From NCBI GenBank assembly GCA_050297015.1, contig JBNKRZ010000018.1, forward strand, positions 1 to 50,154: a stretch of DNA of 50,154 nucleotides, written 5' to 3'. This document shows, piece after piece, positions 25,493-32,378 of this stretch (positions are counted from its first letter, which is position 1; the number at the start of each line of letters is the position of its first letter). The stretch is from JACKJA01 sp050297015. Its GTDB lineage: Bacteria; Pseudomonadota; Alphaproteobacteria; Micavibrionales; Micavibrionaceae. The notes below the pieces were generated by a model. The model saw nothing but the letters and a program-made list of their open reading frames with translations, ran no database searches and was not told the DNA's origin. The position numbers and the translations under genes are program-made.

Positions 25493-28054
25493 ATGAGCGA
25501 GACAAAAGAAAAAGAAGAGAAAAACAACAACTCTGACGAAAGTAAAGCGACAGAGAAGAAAACCCTGAGCCTTGGCAAAGGGACCTTGAGCCTGAAAGGT
25601 GGTTCGGCCAGTGGCACAGCCGCTCGTCAAAGCGCGGGAAGCTCAGGCCCCAAGGCCGTTGCCGTTGAGGTGCGCCGCCGCCGGGCAGCCCCTGCAACAA
25701 AAACGGAAACACCTGCTGCCACGTCAACGGAAGCCGCCACCGGGGATGATTCATCTCATCTGACCGAACAGGAAATGGCCCGCCGCGCTAAAGTCCTTCA
25801 ACGTGCACAAGAAGAAGCCGAGCGTAAAGCCCTTCAGGAACAAGCCGAGAAAGCCGAAAAGGCCAAAGAAGCAAAAGAGAAAAAAGAGGACGCAACACCG
25901 CTTTCCAAAAAAGAAGAGCAACGCCTCAAAGAATTGGAAGAATTGCGCAGCATTCAGGAAGAAGAAGACCGTCAACGCGCCGAAGCCGAAGAGCAACGCC
26001 AGGCCGAAGAGCAACGCCGCACCGAAGAAACCGCTTTCCGCACCAAAAAAGATATTCACGCCGCTGATGAAAAAGAAGAAGAAAGCTATCGCGAGCGCAT
26101 GAAGAAACAGCAAGCTCGTAACCCCCGTGGAGGCGATCGCCGCCGGGGCGGAAAGCTGACCGTCACGCAAGTTCTTAATGAAGATTACAACCGCGACCGC
26201 GGTATGTCGGTTGCCGCACAAAAACGCGCCCGTGAAAAAGCCCGTCTGGCGATGTTGGGTGCAAACGAGCCACCCAAAAAGATTATCCATGAAGTTGTCC
26301 TGCCTGAAGCGATTACGGTGCAAGAACTTGCCAACCGTATGGCCGAACGCAGTGGCGATGTCATCAAGACCCTCATGAAAATGGGTGTGATGGCCACAAT
26401 CAACCAGACGATTGACGCCGACACGGCCGAGCTTTTGATCGAGGAATTCGGCCATAAAGTCAAACGGGTAACGGATGCCGACATCGAAGAAGGTCTGGAA
26501 GGCACGGAAGACCGCGAAGAAGACCTTTGCGACCGGCCGCCGGTTGTCACCGTTATGGGGCACGTCGACCATGGGAAGACTTCCCTGCTCGACGCCTTGC
26601 GTACCACGGATGTCGTATCTGGCGAGGCCGGCGGTATTACGCAGCATATCGGTGCCTATCAGGTCACCATGAAAAGCGGCGATAAAATTACCTTCCTTGA
26701 CACACCGGGACACGCAGCCTTTACGGAAATGCGGGCACGTGGTGCAAATGTTACGGATATTGTCGTGCTCGTCGTTGCTGCCAATGACAGCCTGATGCCG
26801 CAAACGATTGAGGCCATCAGCCACGCGAAAGCGGCGGGCGTGCCTTTGGTTGTGGCGATCAACAAGGTTGACCTGCCCGATGCCGACCCGATGAAGGTTA
26901 AAACCGATCTCCTCCAACACGAAGTCATCGTCGAAGATATGAGCGGTGATGTCTTGTGCGTCGAAGTTTCTGCCAAACAAAAACTAAATCTCGACAAACT
27001 GGAAGAGGCTATCCTGTTGCAGGCTGAGATGCTGGAGGTTAAATCCAACCCGAACCGTGACGCCGCCGGTACGGTTGTCGAAGCCAAAATGGAGCAAGGC
27101 CGCGGGAATGTCGCTACGGTTTTGATCCAAAGCGGCACATTGAAAATCGGTGACATTTATGTTGTCGGGGCCGAATGGGGGCGCGTCCGCGCCTTGATCG
27201 ACGATCACGGCCAAAACGTTACGGAAGCCGTTCCCGGCCAACCCGTTGAGGTTTTGGGCTTGAACGGTGCGCCGCAATCCGGCGACCGCCTGACCGTTGT
27301 GGACAGCGAAGCCCGCGCCCGTGAGGTGAGCGAATACCGTCAACGCAAAAGACGCGAAGCCGCCAACGCCCTTCAATTGGGCAGCGGCGCAAGCTTTGAA
27401 GAATTGCTGGCTCACGATGTGGAAAGCAAAAAAGAAGCGCTCTCCGTCATTATCAAGGCCGATGTTCACGGCTCTGTCGAGGCCATTTCCGGTTCCTTGC
27501 AAAAACTGGTCGAGGAAAACGAAGAGCTTAAGGTGCGCATTCTCCATACCGGTGTGGGCGGGATTACCGAATCCGATGTGATTTTGGCCAAGGCTTCCGG
27601 CGCTCTGATTGTCGGCTTTAACGTGCGAGCCAACGCGCAAGCACGCCAAATGGCTGAGCAAGACGGTGTCGATATTCGTTACTACAACATCATCTATAAC
27701 GTCATTGACGATGCAAAAGCGATGCTGAGCGGTATGCTCTCGCCGACCATCCGTGAAGAATATCTGGGGCAAGCCGAGATCCGTCAGGTCTTCCGCGTCA
27801 CCAAAGTCGGGAACGTTGCCGGCTGTATGGTTACCCGCGGCGAGGTCAAACGGGCCTGCGGTGTACGCTTGCTGCGTGATGATGTGGTAATCCATGAAGG
27901 CACACTCAAAACCCTCAAACGCTTCAAGGATGAAGTCAAAGAGGTGAAAGAGGGCATGGAATGCGGTATGGCGTTTGAAAATTACGACGACATCAAGGAA
28001 GGCGACATGATTGAATGCTTCCAAACTGTCGAAGAAGCCCGGACACTGGACTAG
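25493..28054 (+). CDS. infB: Translation initiation factor IF-2
   Basis: The 853-residue GTPase brings fMet-tRNA to the 30S subunit. The first ~230 residues are highly charged (Lys, Glu, Arg, Gln) and low in complexity, as is usual for proteobacterial IF-2. An IF2_N module follows (ITVQELANRMAERSGDVIKT, about 265-315), then the GTPase with G1 GHVDHGKT (356-363), DTPGH and NKVD, and the C-terminal beta-barrel and fMet-tRNA-binding domains. ATG 25493 is preferred over TTG 25487 because AAAAGG then has a seven-base spacing. rbfA starts 16 bases after the stop. Confidence 0.96.
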   Translation: MSETKEKEEKNNNSDESKATEKKTLSLGKGTLSLKGGSASGTAARQSAGSSGPKAVAVEVRRRRAAPATKTETPAATSTEAATGDDSSHLTEQEMARRAKVLQRAQEEAERKALQEQAEKAEKAKEAKEKKEDATPLSKKEEQRLKELEELRSIQEEEDRQRAEAEEQRQAEEQRRTEETAFRTKKDIHAADEKEEESYRERMKKQQARNPRGGDRRRGGKLTVTQVLNEDYNRDRGMSVAAQKRAREKARLAMLGANEPPKKIIHEVVLPEAITVQELANRMAERSGDVIKTLMKMGVMATINQTIDADTAELLIEEFGHKVKRVTDADIEEGLEGTEDREEDLCDRPPVVTVMGHVDHGKTSLLDALRTTDVVSGEAGGITQHIGAYQVTMKSGDKITFLDTPGHAAFTEMRARGANVTDIVVLVVAANDSLMPQTIEAISHAKAAGVPLVVAINKVDLPDADPMKVKTDLLQHEVIVEDMSGDVLCVEVSAKQKLNLDKLEEAILLQAEMLEVKSNPNRDAAGTVVEAKMEQGRGNVATVLIQSGTLKIGDIYVVGAEWGRVRALIDDHGQNVTEAVPGQPVEVLGLNGAPQSGDRLTVVDSEARAREVSEYRQRKRREAANALQLGSGASFEELLAHDVESKKEALSVIIKADVHGSVEAISGSLQKLVEENEELKVRILHTGVGGITESDVILAKASGALIVGFNVRANAQARQMAEQDGVDIRYYNIIYNVIDDAKAMLSGMLSPTIREEYLGQAEIRQVFRVTKVGNVAGCMVTRGEVKRACGVRLLRDDVVIHEGTLKTLKRFKDEVKEVKEGMECGMAFENYDDIKEGDMIECFQTVEEARTLD

Positions 28055-28070
28055 ATTTTCTGAGGTTTCC

Positions 28071-28454
28071 ATGAAAAACAAACATCACAGCGGTTCCGGG
28101 CCGTCACAACGGCAATTGCGCGTAGGGGAAGAATTACGCCACGTCATTTCCGACGTGCTGCGCCGTGGGCATTTCGATATCGAAATCCTGATGAATGAAA
28201 GCCATAACATCACGGTCACGGAAGTGCGCCCTACCCCGGACCTGAAACAGGCACGCGCTTACGTTATGGCACTGGGCGGTGAGCACATGGATGAATTGCT
28301 CGAAGCTCTGAACGCCGAACATCAGACTTTTCAAAAAGAAATCAACCGCGTGACAAACCTGAAATTCACCCCGCGCGTTAAATTCGTTGAGGATGATAGT
28401 TTCGAAGAAGCACAGCGGATTGAGAGTATTCTAAATAAAATAGAATATCAGTAG
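28071..28454 (+). CDS. rbfA: 30S ribosome-binding factor RbfA
   Basis: The 127-residue KH-fold protein binds the 30S subunit during late 16S rRNA maturation. The N-terminal SQRQLRVGEELRHVISDVL helix and the C-terminal LKFTPRVKFVEDDSFEEAQR stretch are diagnostic. ATG 28071 with TGAGG upstream is the start; the frame extends back into infB, but that extension is not family-like. In most relatives truB follows directly; here an extra gene (28473-29309) is inserted between them. Confidence 0.94.
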   Translation: MKNKHHSGSGPSQRQLRVGEELRHVISDVLRRGHFDIEILMNESHNITVTEVRPTPDLKQARAYVMALGGEHMDELLEALNAEHQTFQKEINRVTNLKFTPRVKFVEDDSFEEAQRIESILNKIEYQ

Positions 28455-28472
28455 TTTGATGAGACGTTTATC

Positions 28473-29309
28473 ATGACCCCGGCAAAACTTGATAGAATGC
28501 ACCGGCAGGTTTCTGATAACGGCGGGCATGCGACCGTTTTTGGATACGGTTCCCTTATTTCTGAAGCTTCCGCCCGCTATACGACCCCTCACCTGAAAAA
28601 TTTTCGTCATGCCAGCGTCCATGGTTACATCAGGCGTTTCGGCCTTACCCCTCAAGACATAAGACCAAGCAATAGTAAAAGAAACATTGCCGTCGCAACG
28701 GCAGAAGCTGTGGATGATCCTGAGGCCTCCTTAATTGGGGTCGCTTACGATATTCCTGTCTGTGAACTTAATAATCTTGCCATGCGCGAAAGGCACTACG
28801 ACTGGCACATTGTTCCTCTTGAAGATCAAAGCAACGCAGAAATTTTTGCCCTTATGGCAACGACGCCAGCACCGTCCCGTTTATTTATGAAGCACGCACA
28901 CGAGCTGCAACCTGATTCCGGGACTTTTACCTGTGACGAGACGGTTATGCCTTTGGATTCCTATTTTATTTTATGCTTGGCTTCTGTTAAAAGGGCCATT
29001 GATAAAGGTCTAGCGCCCACTGATTACTATACAAAATATATTCAACATTCTTATCTGGCTGACGGGAAAACAACACTGGCCTCCTATCTATCCAGCCCAC
29101 AAGCCGCAGAATTAAAACAAACCATACAGGATATCCGCAGCATTCTACCCAACGCTCAAGGATGGAAAGAAGAAAAATGGGAAAGCAAAGAGTTACAAGA
29201 TATTGGAAGAAAATTCGGTATTTTGTCGCAACATCTTTGCGGACTAAAAGAGTGTTGGAATTATGCTGATGAAAGTGTACTTTTCTCTTCCTCTCAAAAT
29301 GCAATTTAA
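28473..29309 (+). CDS. Gamma-glutamylcyclotransferase-fold protein
   Basis: The 278-residue protein carries the GGCT-like signature FGYGSLI (about 23-29) and a likely catalytic Glu106 in the MRERHYDWHIV segment, the two marks of the gamma-glutamyl cyclotransferase/AIG2 fold. It is longer than simple GGCTs, with a C-terminal extension of about 120 residues that I do not recognise. The enzymatic substrate (a gamma-glutamyl amine or peptide) is only inferred. It stands between rbfA and truB, an unusual place, and its codons look more AT-rich than those of its neighbours, which suggests later insertion. Gaps of 18 and 16 bases keep it in the transcript. Confidence 0.75.
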   Translation: MTPAKLDRMHRQVSDNGGHATVFGYGSLISEASARYTTPHLKNFRHASVHGYIRRFGLTPQDIRPSNSKRNIAVATAEAVDDPEASLIGVAYDIPVCELNNLAMRERHYDWHIVPLEDQSNAEIFALMATTPAPSRLFMKHAHELQPDSGTFTCDETVMPLDSYFILCLASVKRAIDKGLAPTDYYTKYIQHSYLADGKTTLASYLSSPQAAELKQTIQDIRSILPNAQGWKEEKWESKELQDIGRKFGILSQHLCGLKECWNYADESVLFSSSQNAI

Positions 29310-29325
29310 TATTTTTTGATCTGAC

Positions 29326-30261
29326 ATGGCACGACGTAAAAAAGGCAACCCCGTTAACGGCTGGATTAATCTCGACAAACCGCTGGATATGACATCCACG
29401 CAGGCGGTCGGGAAAGTGCGCCGCCTTACAAACGCACAGAAAGTCGGGCATGCCGGAACACTTGACCCGCTGGCGACAGGCATTTTACCCATCGCGCTGG
29501 GCGAGGCCACCAAGACGGTTCCTTATTGCCAGGATGCTCTTAAGATCTATGAATTCACTGTCACGTGGGGCGAATCCCGCGATACCGATGATGCCGAGGG
29601 CGATATTATTGCGACATCTGATGTACGCCCTGCCCCGGATCAAATTACCGCGATCTTGCCGGACTTCATCGGGGAGATTGAGCAACTGCCGCCTAAATTT
29701 TCCGCCATAAAGATCAATGGAGAACGGGCCTACGACCTCGCCCGCGACGGGCAGGAGGTCGAATTAAAGCCGCGCCCGGTTTATATCGAGGAACTGGAAT
29801 TGACCGAAACCACGGATGATACAGCCGCTTTCCGCTGCCTATGCGGGAAAGGTACCTATATCCGCTCCCTCGCCCGCGATATGGCCGAGAAATTGGGAAC
29901 ATGCGGCTATATCTCACTTTTGCGCCGCACAGTCGTCGGCCCGTTTAGCGTGGAAAATGCGATTTCTCTTGAAAAACTGGAGGAATTGCTCCATAGTGCG
30001 CCGCCTGAAGAGGTTGTGCTTCCTGTTCAGACCGCGCTGGACGACATCCCGGCGCTGGCCGTAAACGATCAGGAAGCTGCCCGGCTGAAACAAGGACAGA
30101 AGATTACCTTCTTTTCTAAACCGGATATAGAGCGTTTAACGCAAGCCGGAATAGATATAAGAGAAGACACCGACGTTCTTGCGACGTACAAAGGAAAGGC
30201 GCTCGCGCTGATCCTCGTACAGGGACCGGAAATCAGCCCTCTTCGTGTTTTTAACTTGTAA
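29326..30261 (+). CDS. truB: tRNA pseudouridine-55 synthase TruB
   Basis: The 311-residue enzyme isomerises U55 in the T-loop of tRNAs. The catalytic motif is GHAGTLDPLATG with Asp47. The KINGERAYDLAR stretch and the C-terminal PUA-like region are present. Length is typical. It follows the GGCT-like gene by 16 bases, and the palindromic repeat copy B begins 7 bases after its stop, before rpsO. Confidence 0.95.
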   Translation: MARRKKGNPVNGWINLDKPLDMTSTQAVGKVRRLTNAQKVGHAGTLDPLATGILPIALGEATKTVPYCQDALKIYEFTVTWGESRDTDDAEGDIIATSDVRPAPDQITAILPDFIGEIEQLPPKFSAIKINGERAYDLARDGQEVELKPRPVYIEELELTETTDDTAAFRCLCGKGTYIRSLARDMAEKLGTCGYISLLRRTVVGPFSVENAISLEKLEELLHSAPPEEVVLPVQTALDDIPALAVNDQEAARLKQGQKITFFSKPDIERLTQAGIDIREDTDVLATYKGKALALILVQGPEISPLRVFNL

Positions 30262-30268
30262 CCACCAT

Positions 30269-30343
30269 TGTCATCCTGAGCGTTAGCGAAGGATCTCTGG
30301 GGAAAGCTGTTTAAAGATTCTTCGGCTACGCCTCAGAATGACA
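30269..30343. repeat. Palindromic repeat, copy B (upstream of rpsO)
   Basis: The left arm is identical to copy A for 28 bases (TGTCATCCTGAGCGTTAGCG, then AAGGATCT), and the right arm is almost the same (ending CTCAGAATGACA). It ends 22 bases before the rpsO ATG and 12 bases before its ribosome site, so a read-through truB-rpsO mRNA would fold it into a long stem just ahead of rpsO. Confidence 0.9.
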
Positions 30344-30365
30344 ACAATATGAAAGGAGATGCCCG

Positions 30366-30635
30366 ATGTCGATTACAGCCCAGCGTAAGCAAGAGCTTAT
30401 CGGAGAATACGAAACCAAAAAAGGCGATACCGGTTCACCGGAAGTACAGGTTGCGATCCTGACCGAACGGATCAACAATCTGTCCACGCACATGCAAGCC
30501 AACCACAAAGACGTGCACAGCCGTCGCGGTTTGTTGGCCATGGTTGCCAAGCGCCGTAAACTTCTGGACTACCTGAAAGGCAAAGAAGAGGCCCGTTACC
30601 AAGACCTCATCAAGCGCCTCGGTATCCGTCGTTAA
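30366..30635 (+). CDS. rpsO: Small-subunit ribosomal protein S15
   Basis: The 89-residue protein matches S15 over its whole length (GDTGSPEVQVAILTERI, then the RRGLLAMVAKRRKLLDYL core). S15 binds the central domain of 16S rRNA and autoregulates its own mRNA in several bacteria. The ribosome site AAAGGAG is strong. A clean terminator follows at 30648. In most relatives pnp is next; here three genes lie between. Confidence 0.97.
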   Translation: MSITAQRKQELIGEYETKKGDTGSPEVQVAILTERINNLSTHMQANHKDVHSRRGLLAMVAKRRKLLDYLKGKEEARYQDLIKRLGIRR

Positions 30636-30647
30636 TATAGAATTCCC

Positions 30648-30679
30648 AAGAAAGGCAGCTGCGGTTGCCTTTCTTTTTG
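30648..30679 (+). terminator. Intrinsic terminator after rpsO
   Basis: AAGAAAGGCA (30648-30657) is perfectly complementary to TGCCTTTCTT (30666-30675), with an 8-base loop and a short T-run. It closes the long plus-strand cluster that ends with rpsO. Confidence 0.88.
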
Positions 30680-30704
30680 TTCTCAAATTCGCAATATGTA
30701 AAAT

Positions 30705-30734
30705 TTGACAGCAACCCTGCTTTTCTGATAAAAC
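30705..30734 (+). promoter_or_regulatory. Promoter candidate for the small membrane protein
   Basis: A perfect TTGACA (30705-30710), an 18-base spacer and TAAAAC (30729-30734; 4 of 6) lie between the rpsO terminator and the gene at 30780. Confidence 0.5.
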
Positions 30735-30779
30735 CTTTGTCAGAATTTAAAAACACTAAAAAACAGAGGGTTTAAAAAT

Positions 30780-31097
30780 ATGCAGGAATTTCACGCAACA
30801 GACGCACAAAGTAAAACAAGCCTCACGGAAAAAACGCGCAACATCTTTCGCGGTATCACAAAGAAAAGAATCGCGCTAAGCGCTGCAAGCCTCGTCTTAG
30901 GTTCAGGCCTCTTATTAGGCGCGGAAGCTTGGGGCGTACACAAAGGCGCCAATGGTGAAGACAGTTACCTTGGCACAGCATGGAAATCTGCCAGAAATGG
31001 TCTTTTGTATGCCTATGGGCAACTCGGCGAAAAAGTAGAAAACACAGGCAAGAGCATGCGCAACACCAGTCGGAAGCTTCGCCAAGAGCCGAAATAA
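30780..31097 (+). CDS. Small single-pass membrane protein, unknown
   Basis: The 105-residue protein has a basic, hydrophilic N-terminus (1-30), one membrane helix (about 31-50) and a hydrophilic C-terminal part. I recognise no domain. A GAGGG ribosome site, an upstream promoter candidate and its own downstream terminator (31116-31150) support it as a stand-alone real gene. It sits in the interval where rpsO and pnp are usually adjacent. Confidence 0.65.
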   Translation: MQEFHATDAQSKTSLTEKTRNIFRGITKKRIALSAASLVLGSGLLLGAEAWGVHKGANGEDSYLGTAWKSARNGLLYAYGQLGEKVENTGKSMRNTSRKLRQEPK

Positions 31098-31115
31098 GCG
31101 AATTAAACCTCCTCC

Positions 31116-31150
31116 AAAAAGGCGGCTCTTCTATAAGGGGCGCTTTTTTT
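31116..31150. terminator. Bidirectional terminator between the small membrane protein gene and gpmA
   Basis: The arms 31116-31130 (AAAAAGGCGGCTCTT) and 31135-31149 pair along almost their full length with one G-G mismatch and a 4-base loop. A T-run ends the plus-strand side and the complementary A-run serves the minus strand. It overlaps the gpmA stop codon. Confidence 0.8.
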
Positions 31151-31781
31151 ATGCCGCATCTTTCAGGAAGGATTTAGAGAGGATCTCTCCGTTCTCCATT
31201 TCGAATACGACCGGCACACCGGTTTCCATTTCGGCCTGATTGATTGTCTCCGGCGTTTCAACACCCAGAATAATCAACATAGCCCGCAGAGAATTCCCAT
31301 GCGCCGCGATCAGGATATTCTCCCCCTGCGCCAGCAGCGGCTTGATATGGGCTTCATAATACGGGCGCACACGGTTTTCCACGACATCCTGAAGGCACTC
31401 TCCCCCCGGCGGGCGCGTATCGTAAGACCGCCGCCAGATATGAACTTGCTCGTCACCATATTTCGCGCGGGTCTCGTCTTTGTTGAGGCCCGTTAAATCC
31501 CCGTAATCGCGCTCCCGCAGATCGTCGTGACGAACCATTTCAGCAAACAAATCACCCTGCCCGGCCTCACTCAATGCAATTTCCGCCGTCCGGTTGGCGC
31601 GAGTTTGCGTGCTGGAAAAGACGTGATCGAATTTAATCCCGGCCTTGGCAAGACGCTTTCCGGCATCGCGCGCTTCGTCCTCCCCCTTTGCCGTCAGATC
31701 AACATCGTGGAAGCCGGTAAAACGGTTTTCCAAATTCCATTGCGATTGCCCGTGACGCAGCAAAACCAGATAATTCGACAT
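31149..31781 (-). CDS. gpmA: 2,3-bisphosphoglycerate-dependent phosphoglycerate mutase
   Basis: The 210-residue protein is a histidine-phosphatase-fold glycolytic enzyme interconverting 3- and 2-phosphoglycerate. The LRHGQSQWN motif supplies the phosphorylated His10, and RRSYDTRPP and AAHGNSLRA hold the other phosphate-binding residues. It is shorter than the E. coli enzyme (about 250) because of internal loops, as is usual for alphaproteobacterial GpmA. It lies on the minus strand, 53 bases downstream of the Flp pilin gene, and ends in the shared terminator. Confidence 0.93.
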   Translation of the reverse strand: MSNYLVLLRHGQSQWNLENRFTGFHDVDLTAKGEDEARDAGKRLAKAGIKFDHVFSSTQTRANRTAEIALSEAGQGDLFAEMVRHDDLRERDYGDLTGLNKDETRAKYGDEQVHIWRRSYDTRPPGGECLQDVVENRVRPYYEAHIKPLLAQGENILIAAHGNSLRAMLIILGVETPETINQAEMETGVPVVFEMENGEILSKSFLKDAA

Positions 31782-31834
31782 AGTGATAAAAACCTTTTTA
31801 AATGATGATGTAAAAAATTAAAGGAAAAAGCTGG

Positions 31835-32026
31835 CTATCCGTTTCCCAGTAGTTCAAGCATATATGTGCCCAACGTATCCCAGATCGAGGCCAAATCATC
31901 CCCCATAGCCACAACAGCCGCCGTCACGGCCAGACCAATCCCGCCCGCCAGCAAGCCATACTCAACAAAGCTGGCACCGCGTTGGTCGCGCCGCAGATGT
32001 GAAAGCTTCTTCATAAATAAAATCAA
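31835..32026 (-). CDS. Flp/Fap-type type IVb pilin
   Basis: The 63-residue prepilin has a short basic leader ending in Gly, the cleavage and first mature region G/ASFVEYGLLAGGIGLA with Glu and Tyr at mature positions 5 and 6, and one hydrophobic helix. These are the marks of Flp pilins built by Tad machinery; no tad or cpa genes are in this window. Start choice is open: TTG 32026 has a GGAAGGGG motif eight bases upstream, while ATG 32014 gives a shorter leader but a distant site. It is divergent from pnp. Confidence 0.85.
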   Translation of the reverse strand: MILFMKKLSHLRRDQRGASFVEYGLLAGGIGLAVTAAVVAMGDDLASIWDTLGTYMLELLGNG

Positions 32027-32378
32027 AATAACGCCCCTTCCCTAATATGCCCTTTTCACTATACAAAAAGAGCTTACGCCTGTCACCATGGTAAGACATC
32101 GCAAAAAACTTTGACTTTCAGGGCAAACCGTGTCATCTATCCCTTGACCGATCAAGGATGGCTTGCAAGTGATCTACGGTTGACTGTCAAGAGCGACGAA
32201 TTTCCAAGACGCCGCTTTTCATTGTCCATCGCAGATTTTCTCAATCCCTATTGAAACGTCATTTAAGAGTGTCATTCTGCGGCTGTAAAGCCGGAGAGTC
32301 TTGGTCGTTATGATAAGATTCTTCGCTTTGCTCGGAATGACAAAACACATATTTGTAAACTTAAGGAAACTAAAAACT
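32027..32378. other. Non-coding region between the pilin gene and pnp
   Basis: These 352 bases hold no supported gene. Visible structure: a CCTTGA/TCAAGG hairpin (32142-32147 with 32152-32157), several TTGAC motifs without a convincing -10 element, and the diverged palindromic repeat D (32270-32342) directly before the pnp ribosome site. It probably holds promoters for both divergent genes and the pnp leader. Confidence 0.5.
32270..32342. repeat. Palindromic repeat, diverged copy D (pnp leader)
   Basis: It begins TGTCATTCTGCGGCTGTAAA and ends GGAATGACA; the right arm (AAGATTCTTCGCTTTGCTCG) is close to copies A-C, while the left arm has drifted and the centre differs. It ends 36 bases before the pnp ATG. 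The ends remain complementary, so a hairpin is still possible. Confidence 0.75.

Noticed and set aside
25751..28081. Two long open frames antisense to infB
   Set aside because: Both are shadows of the charged and GTPase regions of IF-2, with Phe-rich low-complexity translation.
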